In this document: one piece after another, positions 51,448-60,819 of the stretch
Numbering within the stretch: position 1 is the first letter of the stretch
How the letters are laid out: the number at the start of each line of letters is the position of its first letter
Source of the DNA: Endomicrobium proavitum
GTDB lineage: Bacteria; Elusimicrobiota; Endomicrobiia; Endomicrobiales; Endomicrobiaceae
Assembly (NCBI RefSeq): GCF_001027545.1
Contig: NZ_CP009498.1
Span: 496,001 to 560,000, forward strand
Reading direction: 5' to 3'
Length of the DNA: 64,000 bases
Notes under the pieces: generated by a model
What the model was told of the DNA's origin: nothing
The model's database searches: none
What the model saw: the letters and a program-made list of their open reading frames with translations, nothing else
Program-made: the position numbers and the translations under genes

Positions 51448-53448
51448 ATGTTTTTAATATCGCCCGCAATATCTATATTTTACAGAGCGTTAATTGCAAA
51501 CGGACTTTCCTGCGTTGCCTCAAACGGCAGCGCGGAAAGTATAGTTGTAGATTTTTCCGTGCCGGGCAACGAAGCGTTTTGGTCTGTTTATAAAAACGGA
51601 ATAAAATACGTTGAAGATATTTTGCCTGCGCTTGCGGGAATAAATTCTAAAATGCTTAAAAGTTTTTTATGCCCCCAAGGCGCAAATTTGGTCTTGGGGT
51701 TTAAAGAAAAAACTATAAACGATATTCCGGTTGAGAGCGTTTTATATCTTATCAATGCTCTTAACGAGGAGTTTAAATATGTTTTTATAGTTTTGCCGGA
51801 TGAAAATAAAACCGCGTCGCTTGAACTTGTTAAAAGAGCAAAATGCGTTTTTCTTCCGTTTATGTCCGACACGGTCTCTTCAAAAGCCGCTATGCTTTTG
51901 TCTGGTTTTTATCTTGCCAATTGCAGCTTAAAACCTCGTATTTTGCCTCTAAAACTTGATACAGGCCACAACTTCCATTCGGAAACGGTTTTAAAGACAA
52001 ACGATTTATTCAAAAACTCTCTCTCGGCGGATTTTAACGCCGACATTCAGGAACAAATTATATCTCCAAGATATTCCTACAGAGATAAAAACAGTTCTCT
52101 TGCCGCGTCTTATAAAACGGCTCTTGAGTTTTGCGACAATGCTAAATATGAAGTTGAAACTTCAAAAGAAGATAAAGATAAATTTTTTCAAAATGAAAGC
52201 GTATATACAGATTTAAGAAACTCCATTCACGCAAAACTTGTGGACGAAATGAAAGCCTATGCGGACGAAACGGATTCTGAAAAATTAAAACAAACCGCAA
52301 AAACAAAAATAGATGAAATAGTCCAAAAACTAAATTTAAAAATTCCCAAAGAGATATACGAAAAACTTTTAAAAGAACTTGGCGACGATGTGGCAGGTCT
52401 TGGCGTGCTTGAAGATTTTTTAAAAGACGAAAAAATTACGGAAATAATGGTTAATGGCTATAACAGCATATACATTGAAAAAGCGGGCAAACTTACCGAA
52501 ACCGGCGTAACATTTCCCGACGAAAAAAGGCTTAAAACCGTAATAGACAGAATAGTTTCGCAAATAGGAAGACACGTTGACGAAGCCTCGCCCATTGTGG
52601 ACGCAAGGCTTAAAGACGGCTCAAGAGTAAACGCCGTTATAAGACCTATTTCTCTTAACGGCCCCGTTCTTACAATAAGAAAATTTCTAAAAAATAAATT
52701 ATCCGCAGATTCGCTTGTAAGCTCGGGTAGCATCTCTGCCGAAATGGTAGAGTTTTTAAAAATTGCCGTTCTCTTAAAAAGAAACATAATAATTTCCGGC
52801 GGAACGGGCACGGGGAAAACTACGCTGCTTAACGCCGTGTCTTCTTTCATAGGCGCGCAGGAAAGGCTTGTTACAATAGAAGATTCCGCAGAACTTCAAC
52901 TTCAGCAAAAACACGTTGTGCGCATGGAAAGCAGGCCAAAATCAACCGAAGGAACGGGCGAAGTAAGCATAAGACGCCTTGTTGTAAACGCATTAAGAAT
53001 GCGCCCCGACAGAATAATAGTAGGCGAGTGCCGCTCTGGAGAAGCGTTAGACATGATTCAGGCAATGTCCACAGGGCACGAAGGCAGCATGACAACGCTT
53101 CACGCAAACTCTCCGCAAGACGCCGTTTCAAGACTTGTTACAATGGTTTTAATGTCGGGAATGGAGCTGCCGGAACGGTCTATAGTGTCGCAAATAGCGT
53201 CGGCAATAAACGTAATAGTGCAGCTTACAAGATATTCCGACGGGTCAAGAAAAATATCGTCAATATCCGTTTTAAATAAAACCGAAAACGATAAACTTTA
53301 CGAAATAAAACCGGTGTTCCGGTTTGAACTTACCGGGCTTGAAAACGGCGCGCAAAAAGGGGAATTTAAAGCTTCGGGCTTTATTCCTGATTTTATAAAA
53401 GACGCGTCAAAACGCGGCGTAAAAATAGATTTGGAGATTTTTAAATGA
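51448..53448 (+). CDS. cpaF: CpaF/TadA secretion ATPase fused to a degenerate CpaE-like domain
   Basis: The last ~440 residues are a complete CpaF ATPase that powers pilus assembly. It has EIMVNGYNSIYIEKAGKL, Walker A GGTGTGKTTL (about residues 451-460), EDSAELQLQQKHVVRME, VGECRSGEALDM and the His box GSMTTLHANSP. The first ~180 residues are extra. Their order of segments (a VVDFSVPG strand, a YVEDILPAL helix, LGFKEK, then a FKYVFIVLPD strand and VFLPFMSD) follows CpaE, a MinD/ParA-like localisation protein, but no P-loop is left. No separate cpaE occurs here. Confidence 0.9.
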   Translation: MFLISPAISIFYRALIANGLSCVASNGSAESIVVDFSVPGNEAFWSVYKNGIKYVEDILPALAGINSKMLKSFLCPQGANLVLGFKEKTINDIPVESVLYLINALNEEFKYVFIVLPDENKTASLELVKRAKCVFLPFMSDTVSSKAAMLLSGFYLANCSLKPRILPLKLDTGHNFHSETVLKTNDLFKNSLSADFNADIQEQIISPRYSYRDKNSSLAASYKTALEFCDNAKYEVETSKEDKDKFFQNESVYTDLRNSIHAKLVDEMKAYADETDSEKLKQTAKTKIDEIVQKLNLKIPKEIYEKLLKELGDDVAGLGVLEDFLKDEKITEIMVNGYNSIYIEKAGKLTETGVTFPDEKRLKTVIDRIVSQIGRHVDEASPIVDARLKDGSRVNAVIRPISLNGPVLTIRKFLKNKLSADSLVSSGSISAEMVEFLKIAVLLKRNIIISGGTGTGKTTLLNAVSSFIGAQERLVTIEDSAELQLQQKHVVRMESRPKSTEGTGEVSIRRLVVNALRMRPDRIIVGECRSGEALDMIQAMSTGHEGSMTTLHANSPQDAVSRLVTMVLMSGMELPERSIVSQIASAINVIVQLTRYSDGSRKISSISVLNKTENDKLYEIKPVFRFELTGLENGAQKGEFKASGFIPDFIKDASKRGVKIDLEIFK

Positions 53449-54287
53449 TAAAAATTTTAGCGTTAGCCGCATGCTTAGGCGCGGTTGTTTTTTGCGCGGC
53501 GCAGCTTATAATTTCAACCGTAAAATTAAAAAATAAAAAAGACGCAAAAAACGGGAAGAAACGTGAAAATATAAAAGAACAATTATCTTTTAAAAATATG
53601 GATTTTAAGAGAAAAAGAGTTGTTATTTCTCTTATAGTTTTTTTAGGAGTTTTAATACTTCTGCAAAATATTATATTCGGGTTTATAGCAGCCGGGCTTT
53701 ACGTTTATTTTGACTGGTATTTAAGAGATAAAAACGCAAAAAAACTTGCAGCTCTTATAGATAAGCAGGTTATAGAGGCTCTTACGGTTATAAAAAATGC
53801 GGTTCAATCCGGACAATCTCTTCAAACCGCCATGGGCACAGCCGGAGAGGAATTAAAAGAGCCTATAAAAAGCGAGTTTGTAAAAATGTCCGACAATTTG
53901 GCTTTAGGCGTAAGCTTTGAGAAAATTTTAACGGACGCGGCGGCAAATTCTCCAAGCAAAGAATTTCGCTTGATGATAGACACAATAAAAATTTCAAAAG
54001 ACACAGGCTCAAGTTTAGCGGGAATTTTTGACCGCATTATAGACGCAACTTCGCAGAGAGTTGCAATAGGGGCTAAAGTAACCGCTCTTACCGCGCAAGG
54101 CAGAATGTCCGGAAACGTGGTAAGCGTAATTCCGTTTGTGGTAATTTTAATGATGTACACAATAGAACCGGATATGATGGCTTCGCTGTTTAACACCATA
54201 GCCGGAAATATTTTATTGTTAATAGTTGTGGCTATGGTTTTGGCGGGCTCTTTTGTAATAAGAAAAATAACGGAGATAGATTTTTAA
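53445..54287 (+). CDS. tadB: Tad pilus inner-membrane platform protein TadB
   Basis: This type II secretion F-domain protein has 280 residues. An N-terminal helix and a helix pair near residues 62-84 precede the cytoplasmic T2SSF domain, with VIEALTVIKNAVQSGQSLQTAM and IKISKDTGSSLAGIFDRI. Two C-terminal helices follow. It pairs with TadC to form the platform on which CpaF acts. It overlaps cpaF by four bases and abuts tadC. Confidence 0.9.
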   Translation: MIKILALAACLGAVVFCAAQLIISTVKLKNKKDAKNGKKRENIKEQLSFKNMDFKRKRVVISLIVFLGVLILLQNIIFGFIAAGLYVYFDWYLRDKNAKKLAALIDKQVIEALTVIKNAVQSGQSLQTAMGTAGEELKEPIKSEFVKMSDNLALGVSFEKILTDAAANSPSKEFRLMIDTIKISKDTGSSLAGIFDRIIDATSQRVAIGAKVTALTAQGRMSGNVVSVIPFVVILMMYTIEPDMMASLFNTIAGNILLLIVVAMVLAGSFVIRKITEIDF

Positions 54288-55172
54288 ATGATTATACTAT
54301 TAATAACTCTTACAATCGGCGCGGCTGCTTTTTTTACGGTTGATTATATTCTCGGCGGCATTAAACTTATGCAAACCGAAGGCAAAGTTACAAATGCCGT
54401 TCAAAAAAAGAAAACTAAAAGCTTTTTGCAACCCGTTCTTTTGCGTTTGGCGGATGATTTAGGAAAGCTGCTTACAAAAATTACTCTAAAACAATTTAAA
54501 GATTATACAAGTAAAATAGAAGTAAATTTGAAAACTCTCGGCGGGGATTGGGGGAAATTAAACGCTTACCAGTTTGTATCCGTGCAAATTTTCGCGGGTA
54601 TCGGCGGTATGCTTTTTTGCGCGCTTTTTATAAGTATGGATTTATTTTTAATGTTAATTGTCGGCGCCGTAGCGTTTGTTTTGCCGCAGGTAAAAGTTAA
54701 AGAAGCCGTAAAAAAACGCAGAGAACTTATATTTAAGCAGCTTCCGGATACCGCAGATTTGCTTTCTGTTATGCTTGACGCAGGTTCGGATTTTTTTAGC
54801 GCGGCAGATAAAGTTACCGATATTTTAAAAGGACCGTTATCCGACGATTTTAAAAACGCTCTTGCAAAAATAGCTTTAGGCTACGATAAAAAAACCGCTC
54901 TTACCGAAATGGCGCGGCAATCTAACGTAGAACAGCTTGGCTTTTTTGTCCGCACAATAAATATGGCGCTTGACGCCGGCGTTGGAATGGCCGACACGTT
55001 AAAAAGGCTCGCCGTTCAAATGAGAAGCGAACGCGCGTCCGCAGCAGAAAAAAAAGCTCAGGAAGCGCCGATAAAAATGCTCATCCCGTTAGTTCTTCTT
55101 ATATTTCCCACAATATTTATAGTAATATTCGGCCCCATCGTAATCAACTTCGTTAAAACCGGCGGATTTTAA
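54288..55172 (+). CDS. tadC: Tad pilus inner-membrane platform protein TadC
   Basis: This second T2SSF-domain protein has 294 residues with the same helix layout: two helices around residues 92-130, then QLPDTADLLSVMLDAGSDFFSAADKV and FVRTINMALDAGVGMADTLKRLA, then a C-terminal helix. It immediately follows tadB. No prepilin peptidase or secretin follows; the next gene has its own promoter region. Confidence 0.9.
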   Translation: MIILLITLTIGAAAFFTVDYILGGIKLMQTEGKVTNAVQKKKTKSFLQPVLLRLADDLGKLLTKITLKQFKDYTSKIEVNLKTLGGDWGKLNAYQFVSVQIFAGIGGMLFCALFISMDLFLMLIVGAVAFVLPQVKVKEAVKKRRELIFKQLPDTADLLSVMLDAGSDFFSAADKVTDILKGPLSDDFKNALAKIALGYDKKTALTEMARQSNVEQLGFFVRTINMALDAGVGMADTLKRLAVQMRSERASAAEKKAQEAPIKMLIPLVLLIFPTIFIVIFGPIVINFVKTGGF

Positions 55173-55181
55173 TTATTGTTC

Positions 55182-55197
55182 TATAATATGCTATAAT
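55182..55197 (+). promoter_or_regulatory. tandem -10 boxes before the PorV/FadL-like gene
   Basis: Two perfect TATAAT hexamers start at 55182 and 55192, just after tadC. Neither has a strong -35, so the start site is uncertain. Confidence 0.5.
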
Positions 55198-55230
55198 TCT
55201 TTAGATTTAAAAAACATAAAGGAGAATGAA

Positions 55231-56529
55231 ATGTTTTGCAAAAGACTGTTGCAGTTGTTTGTTTCCGCGATGTTTGTTTTTGTTTCTGTTTCGCTGTCTT
55301 ACGCAGTTGACAGGTATGACCTTATAAAAGGTTACAGAGTAAACGGTATGGGCGGCGCGTTTACCGCTGTTGCCGACGATGAAAATGCATTTTTCTACAA
55401 TCCTGCCGGAATAACTCAAAGAGACGGTTATTTGCTTCAAATTATATCCATAGACGCGCAAATTCAGGATATGAACTTTTTCACAAAGCGTTTCAAAGAC
55501 ATATCTAATTTTGACAATCTTCCTTTAGATGAGCAGCTTGATCTTTTAAAACAATCGCCAAGCATAAGCTTGTCGCTGCCTAATCTTTCTTTCCTTACCG
55601 CTCCTATTGCAGTTGGAAACAACTACTTGTCTTTCGGAGCCGGAATATTTGCTTCAGGGGAAGCAAGCTTTAAATTTGATTTATCGGCAACGCGCATGTA
55701 TGTTGATTTTAACATAAGCGGAACGGGCTTTTTTGCAGTTCCCGTTGCGTATCAGATAACAGACCTTAGCGCAATTGACTTGCCCGGAAAACTTTCTATC
55801 GGCGCAAATTTTAAATATATTGAAAGAATTAAAGCTTCCGCATATTTTGATTCGGACGAATGGGACAATATGTCTTCAAAATATTTTTACGGCACAGGCT
55901 TTGGCGCAGACCTTGGACTTCTTTACACTTTCACTAAAGAGTTAAATTTCGGTTTGCAAGTAAAAGACGTGTGGGGAACTAAAATAAAATACGATTCTTC
56001 TTCGGCAAGCTCTACGGGCACCACAGATTACTCAAATTATGAAGAAACAATAAAGCCTATGCTTAACTTCGGCGTATCTTATGTTCCCGAAAGAATATTT
56101 AATATAGAAACAAACAATAGGCTTACTCTTGCGGCAGATATCAGAGATTTTGCAGGGTCAGACAACGAGCCCGACGGAGAATTTTATAAAAAACTTCACG
56201 TAGGCGCGGAATACAGATTCAGTCCGTTTGCGTTAAGATTAGGATTGAACTCGGGAAATATCGCATTTGGACTTGGAATTGAAACAAACGGATTCCAGCT
56301 TGCATATGCATATTTCGGCCAAGATTCGCAGTATTCAAGCGAAACAGCGTGGGTTAATCAGTTCACTTTGGCATTTAAAGTGGGTCACCAAACAGGCAGA
56401 CTTTTCGGCAAAGATATAGCTGCTAAAAAAGCTTTGGAAGCGGCGAACAAACCTGCTGAAGAAGTAAACCAGAAACCTGCAGAAGCGACGGCGCCGACCT
56501 CGGAACATTCACAAGAAGAAAAGAAATAA
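55231..56529 (+). CDS. PorV/FadL-type outer-membrane protein
   Basis: This 432-residue protein has a signal peptide ending SLSYA. The mature start has GYRVNGMGGAFTAVADDENAFFYNPAGIT, the shared PorV/FadL motif. A barrel of about 14 strands fills residues 60-395. The last ~35 residues are a soluble Ala/Glu/Pro-rich tail. AAGGAG is the ribosome site. It lies after the tad locus, but its own -10 boxes and terminator make it a separate unit. Function may be hydrophobic-compound uptake or secretion; unproven. Confidence 0.82.
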   Translation: MFCKRLLQLFVSAMFVFVSVSLSYAVDRYDLIKGYRVNGMGGAFTAVADDENAFFYNPAGITQRDGYLLQIISIDAQIQDMNFFTKRFKDISNFDNLPLDEQLDLLKQSPSISLSLPNLSFLTAPIAVGNNYLSFGAGIFASGEASFKFDLSATRMYVDFNISGTGFFAVPVAYQITDLSAIDLPGKLSIGANFKYIERIKASAYFDSDEWDNMSSKYFYGTGFGADLGLLYTFTKELNFGLQVKDVWGTKIKYDSSSASSTGTTDYSNYEETIKPMLNFGVSYVPERIFNIETNNRLTLAADIRDFAGSDNEPDGEFYKKLHVGAEYRFSPFALRLGLNSGNIAFGLGIETNGFQLAYAYFGQDSQYSSETAWVNQFTLAFKVGHQTGRLFGKDIAAKKALEAANKPAEEVNQKPAEATAPTSEHSQEEKK

Positions 56530-56540
56530 TTTAAAATAAA

Positions 56541-56579
56541 AAAAGCCGAACAGGAAATATTTCCTGTTCGGCTTTTTTT
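56541..56579. terminator. bidirectional terminator
   Basis: The stem AAAAGCCGAACAGGAAA / TTTCCTGTTCGGCTTTT with a two-base loop is followed by T and preceded by A. It lies between converging genes. Confidence 0.92.
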
Positions 56580-56588
56580 ATTTTATGT

Positions 56589-57593
56589 TTAAACAACTTT
56601 TATTATAGTTCCGGATATTGATTCTTTATTTCCAATGGAAACTACCGCAACCTTATGGTTTAAAATATTATCAATTACTTCATATCCCGGTTTACCGTGC
56701 GCCATATTAACAAGTTTTAAAATTTCAGGCGCCGCAACGGCTTCAAGAATATTTGAATCTTTTGTAAAATCTTTTTTTAGAAATTCCTGCGTGCTGTCGT
56801 AAGCGTAAACTATATTGTTTGCGGAATTTAAAATTATAAACGCCAAATGCTTGCTGCCCGAAAGGCTGAAATAATATTCTATTATTTCGCTTAAGTTTTC
56901 ATTATTATTTTCAAGAGCCGTTATTTGCCTGTTATATTTTTCATTTTCCGTTACAAAAATATCTGTTATCTCGTCGTATTTGCCGTCCTTTATGTCTTGC
57001 GCCGATTGTTTTTCCAAAGCTTTTTTAGTTCTGTTAAAGGGCAGCAAAACAAAAAGTTTTGCAAGCAAGTATAAAATAACGGCTATCAAAAGCGCCGCCG
57101 CAGAACCTATTGTGTAGTATCTTATTTTAAGAGTTTTTGCAATGTCTTTATCAGTTAAAACGCAAATAAGCGTATTTTCTTTTGCAAGAGGAACCGATAA
57201 AAGAGTCTCTCCGGACTGCGGCAAATTTCTTTGGAACAAAACGTCTTTGGAATCTCTCGCCGCATCGTAAGGCGCGCCTGTTTTTAGCGTGTGAATTTCG
57301 TCGGCTATATTATGTATAATAACATTGTTGTTTTTATCAAGTATAAATACCGCCGCCACGCTTTTAGTTTTTTTAAGAGTCTCCATATTATATATAAGCG
57401 CTATGTCGTCGGAATTTTCAAGGTTTTTATTTATTTGCGGCAAAACTTTATAAATTGCATTTTTAATTTTCTCGTCGGAAAGAGCTCGGGCGTCAGCCGT
57501 TTCAAACTTTATTAAAACGTTGCTCAATAAAAAAAACAATCCGGCTGTGGCCGCAAAAGTAAAAAACGTTAAGGCGAAAATATTTTTTTTCAT
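56589..57593 (-). CDS. orphan membrane sensor with extracytoplasmic and PAS-like domains
   Basis: This 334-residue protein has two membrane helices (about residues 7-27 and 158-184). Between them is a ~130-residue domain with VAAVFILDKNNNVIIHN, as in extracellular PAS/Cache sensors. After the second helix is a coiled segment, then a C-terminal PAS-like domain (LAFIILNSANNIVYAYDSTQEFL). No kinase, GGDEF or methyl-accepting region follows. It could signal by contact with a partner. It is divergent from the DUF192 gene. Confidence 0.72.
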   Translation of the reverse strand: MKKNIFALTFFTFAATAGLFFLLSNVLIKFETADARALSDEKIKNAIYKVLPQINKNLENSDDIALIYNMETLKKTKSVAAVFILDKNNNVIIHNIADEIHTLKTGAPYDAARDSKDVLFQRNLPQSGETLLSVPLAKENTLICVLTDKDIAKTLKIRYYTIGSAAALLIAVILYLLAKLFVLLPFNRTKKALEKQSAQDIKDGKYDEITDIFVTENEKYNRQITALENNNENLSEIIEYYFSLSGSKHLAFIILNSANNIVYAYDSTQEFLKKDFTKDSNILEAVAAPEILKLVNMAHGKPGYEVIDNILNHKVAVVSIGNKESISGTIIKVV

Positions 57594-57607
57594 TTTACGT
57601 TATCCTT

Positions 57608-57635
57608 TTGAAATAAATATATCTTTGCTTATTAT
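57608..57635 (+). promoter_or_regulatory. promoter of the DUF192 gene
   Basis: TTGAAA and TATTAT are spaced by 16 bases. The -10 overlaps a TATAAT read on the other strand toward the sensor gene. Confidence 0.5.
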
Positions 57636-57653
57636 ACAAAATTAAAGGCGCAT

Positions 57654-57983
57654 ATGAAAAAACTTAAAATTTTGCAGGCAAAAACTTTTTTGGAAAGATT
57701 TTGCGGATTTATGTTTAAAGAAAATGCCGGCTACGCGTTGTTTTTTAAAAACTGCACGTCTGTTCACACATTTTTTATGAAATTCAATATAAATGTAGTT
57801 TTTTTAAATAAAAAAAATGAAATTATATCTATTAAAAAGAACGTTAGACCCTGGCGGCTGGTTTTACCGGTGAAAAATGCCGTTTCAATACTTGAAATTC
57901 CAACAGAAATTGCTCCAAAAAACGCTGAAAATCTAAAGAAAAGTTTAAATTTGCGTAAATTTGCAGTCAAAATGAAAAAATGA
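57654..57983 (+). CDS. DUF192 family protein
   Basis: This small DUF192 protein (109 residues) is recognised by the RFCGFMF start and the VHTFFMKFNINVVFLNKKNEI core, followed by VRPW and an AVSILEIP strand. Most relatives are exported, but no signal peptide is evident here. Function is unknown; genes of this family occur near Tad loci in some genomes. AAAGG precedes the ATG. The lysS promoter lies within its 3' end. Confidence 0.82.
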   Translation: MKKLKILQAKTFLERFCGFMFKENAGYALFFKNCTSVHTFFMKFNINVVFLNKKNEIISIKKNVRPWRLVLPVKNAVSILEIPTEIAPKNAENLKKSLNLRKFAVKMKK

Positions 57984-57988
57984 TATAA
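57960..57988 (+). promoter_or_regulatory. sigma-70 promoter of lysS
   Basis: TTGCAG and TATAAT are spaced by 17 bases, 36 bases before the lysS ATG and overlapping the end of the DUF192 gene. Confidence 0.75.
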
Positions 57989-58024
57989 TTTCAAAGATTT
58001 TTAAACTTTACAAGGACACGTGAA

Positions 58025-59494
58025 ATGGAAAATAACCAACAGCCTCAAACAGCAGCCCCAATAGAACAAATTATGCAGCAAAGAAAGCAAAAAGCGATAG
58101 ATTTAGCGGCGCAGGGAATAAATCCTTATCCCGCCAAATACGCGCTTGATAAAAATATAGACATTTTGCAAAAAGAGTTTTCTTCCCTTGAAAAAGAACA
58201 AGTTTCGGATATAAAAGTAAAAGCAGCCGGCAGAGTTATGACTTATAGAAACATGGGAAAAGCCGCGTTTTTAGATTTGCGCGACGGAACGGGGAAAATT
58301 CAAATTTACATTCGCGCGGATAAAGTAGGCGCGGATAAATATAAACTTTTTAAAGATATGGTGGACTTGTCGGATATTATAGCCGTTGAAGGCGTGCCTT
58401 TTCGCACAAGAACCAACGAATTAAGCATTATGGTTGAAAGCTGGAGCATGCTTACAAAAGCCTTCAGACCTCTTCCCGAGAAATGGCACGGTCTTAAAGA
58501 TACGGAAACAAGATACAGACAAAGATATCTTGATTTAATAGCAAATGCCGACGTAAAAGACGTATTTGTAAAAAGAGCGGCGATAATTTCCGCAATAAGA
58601 CACAAGCTTGAAGAGTTAAACTTTATTGAAGTGGAAACGCCTACGCTTCAGTCTTTAGCCGGCGGCGCCAACGCAAGACCTTTTGTAACGCATCACAACG
58701 CGTTAGATATAAATTTATTTTTAAGAATAGCGCCGGAACTTTATTTAAAAAGATTGGTTGTCGGCGGCATAGACAGAGTTTTTGAAATCGGAAGAAATTT
58801 CAGAAATGAGGGAATAGATAAAAATCATAACCCTGAATTTACAATGTTAGAGCTTTATCAAGCATATGCCGATTATAACGACATGATGGACATAACCGAA
58901 ACGCTTATAAAAACGGCGGCGGCAAAAATAGGTTCTACCGTAAATTTGGAATTTAGAAGAGCCAAAATGTTTGACTTAATAAAAGAATACACAGGGCTTG
59001 AGCTGCTTCAATACGTTGAAACGGGGAAAATGTATGAGCAGGTAAAACATTTAAATCTTGACGTGTCTCCGGAAGCTGCCGATAAAAAAGTTTTAGACCA
59101 GCTTTTTGATGAAAAAGTAATTCCGCATTTACAAACTCCGACGTTTGTTATGGATTATCCGGCGGTTTACTCGCCGTTGTCAAAAGTTAAATTTGATCAG
59201 CCCGAAATTGCTGAAAGATTTGAGCTATACATTAACGGAATGGAAATAGGCAACGCTTACTCCGAACTTAACGACCCTGAACTTCAAAGAAAAAGATTTT
59301 CAGAGCAAATGGAAGCAAAGAAAAAAGGCGACGACGAAGTTATGCCTTACGACGAAGATTTTATTTTCGCTCTTGAACAGGGACTTCCTCCCACAGGCGG
59401 GCTTGGCATAGGCATAGATAGACTTGTAATGATTTTAACAAAGACCGAATCAATAAGAGAAGTGCTAACATTTCCCGCAATGAGACCGGAATAA
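58025..59494 (+). CDS. lysS: lysyl-tRNA synthetase, class II
   Basis: This class II LysRS has 489 residues. An N-terminal OB-fold anticodon-binding domain ([21 protein letters not shown], about residues 62-85) is followed by motif 2 ([24 protein letters not shown]) and motif 3 ([13 protein letters not shown]). The [17 protein letters not shown] stretch confirms LysS rather than AspS. AAGGA is the ribosome site. Confidence 0.97.
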   Translation: MENNQQPQTAAPIEQIMQQRKQKAIDLAAQGINPYPAKYALDKNIDILQKEFSSLEKEQVSDIKVKAAGRVMTYRNMGKAAFLDLRDGTGKIQIYIRADKVGADKYKLFKDMVDLSDIIAVEGVPFRTRTNELSIMVESWSMLTKAFRPLPEKWHGLKDTETRYRQRYLDLIANADVKDVFVKRAAIISAIRHKLEELNFIEVETPTLQSLAGGANARPFVTHHNALDINLFLRIAPELYLKRLVVGGIDRVFEIGRNFRNEGIDKNHNPEFTMLELYQAYADYNDMMDITETLIKTAAAKIGSTVNLEFRRAKMFDLIKEYTGLELLQYVETGKMYEQVKHLNLDVSPEAADKKVLDQLFDEKVIPHLQTPTFVMDYPAVYSPLSKVKFDQPEIAERFELYINGMEIGNAYSELNDPELQRKRFSEQMEAKKKGDDEVMPYDEDFIFALEQGLPPTGGLGIGIDRLVMILTKTESIREVLTFPAMRPE

Positions 59495-59502
59495 TGTTTG
59501 AA

Positions 59503-59579
59503 GATATGATGTTATGATGATATGAGGATAAGCAAAAACAAGTTTTATACCTATTGTCCTAACGTCTTATCATCTTGTC
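59503..59579. repeat. polypurine/polypyrimidine imperfect inverted repeat
   Basis: The left side is rich in GATGATATGAGGATAAG; the right side reads CCTAACGTCTTATCATCTTG. The right arm closely resembles the sequence at 34208-34232. It fills the gap between lysS and lolC. Confidence 0.55.
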
Positions 59580-59593
59580 TCTAAAAGGAATTT

Positions 59594-60814
59594 ATGTCCG
59601 TAGAAACGTTTATTGCATTTAGATATTTAAAGGCGCGCAAAAAAGGTTTTTTTTCGCTGCTTACAACTTTAATAGCTGTGGGCGGAACAACTTTGGGCGT
59701 TGCGGCTCTTGTTATAACGCTTGCAATAATGAGCGGTTTTCAAAACGATATAAGAAATAAAATTTTAGGCATACAGCCGCACATAATAGTAAACAGAATA
59801 GACGGCGCGGCGTTTACAAACTACGCCGCTCTTGAAGACGTAATAAAAGAAAATAAAAACGTCGTCAGCTTTTCGCCGTTTATTTACGTAAACGGAATTA
59901 TAAGAAGCCAAAATTCGCCCGCCTCCACGGGCATAGTAATAAAAGCCGTAGATTTTGCTTGCGAAGATAAAATGGTAAATCTTTCAAAGCAAATATCGGT
60001 TTCGGATTTGTCTTTTGATAAAAAAAATATCGGCGCAAGAAATATTATAATAGGCAATGAAATGGCAAAACAAATTTCCGCCACCGCCGGAGACGAAGTA
60101 ATTCTTATGTTTCCAAGCGGCTTAACGAGCGTTCCTAAAATGTATAAATTTAATGTGGCGGCGGTTATACACTCGGGAATGTATGAGTTTGACTCGTATC
60201 TTGCTTTTATGGATTTAAACGAAGCTCAGAAAATGTTTAATATGCAAGGCGAAGTAAGCGGAATAAGCGTTCACACTAAAAATTTTGATAAAGCCGTTTC
60301 CACGGCGCACGCTATTGAAAAAGAAATATCCTTTCCTTACAGAGCCAAAGCGTGGATAGAGATGAATAAAAATTTATTCTCGGCGTTAAAACTTGAAAAA
60401 ATAATGATGTTTTTGGTTTTAGGGCTTATAATTTTGGTGGCGGCGTTTAACATTATTTCAAATCTTTTGTTGCTGAGCGCGCAAAAATCAAAAGAGATAG
60501 GCATAATGTCCGCTATGGGGTTTTCTAAAAAATCTATAGCTAAAATTTTCTTCTACGAAGGGCTTATAGTGGGTTTTATAGGAACGGTTTTAGGGTTATT
60601 TTTCGGCGTATGCGTAAGTTTAATACTTAAATATTTTGAAATATTCAAACTTCCGCAAGGCGTATATTACGTTGACAGGCTGCCGGTTGCCATAATTCCT
60701 TCGGATATTTTACTTATAGCCGCAAGCGCGTTTTTGATAACGGTTCTTGCCGGGCTTTATCCGGCGTATCAAGTGTCAAAGTTAGATCCGCTTGAAGCAA
60801 TTCGGTACGGATAG
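59594..60814 (+). CDS. lolC: lipoprotein-releasing system permease, LolC/LolE-type
   Basis: This ABC permease of the MacB/FtsX class (406 residues) extracts outer-membrane lipoproteins from the inner membrane. The N-terminus FIAFRYLKARKKGFFSLLTTLIAVGGTTLGVAALV is the LolC/E hallmark. A periplasmic domain follows, then three C-terminal helices and the end LSKLDP-like VSKLDPLEAIRYG. Only one such permease is present, so it may act as a homodimer (LolF-like). lolD follows by five bases. Confidence 0.92.
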   Translation: MSVETFIAFRYLKARKKGFFSLLTTLIAVGGTTLGVAALVITLAIMSGFQNDIRNKILGIQPHIIVNRIDGAAFTNYAALEDVIKENKNVVSFSPFIYVNGIIRSQNSPASTGIVIKAVDFACEDKMVNLSKQISVSDLSFDKKNIGARNIIIGNEMAKQISATAGDEVILMFPSGLTSVPKMYKFNVAAVIHSGMYEFDSYLAFMDLNEAQKMFNMQGEVSGISVHTKNFDKAVSTAHAIEKEISFPYRAKAWIEMNKNLFSALKLEKIMMFLVLGLIILVAAFNIISNLLLLSAQKSKEIGIMSAMGFSKKSIAKIFFYEGLIVGFIGTVLGLFFGVCVSLILKYFEIFKLPQGVYYVDRLPVAIIPSDILLIAASAFLITVLAGLYPAYQVSKLDPLEAIRYG

Positions 60815-60819
60815 AATAA

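Noticed and set aside
52871-53131. Minus-strand open frame inside cpaF
   Set aside because: It is a shadow of a conserved ATPase on the plus strand with no ribosome site or recognisable product. The same holds for the many other opposite-strand frames in gcvP, accD, folC and his genes.
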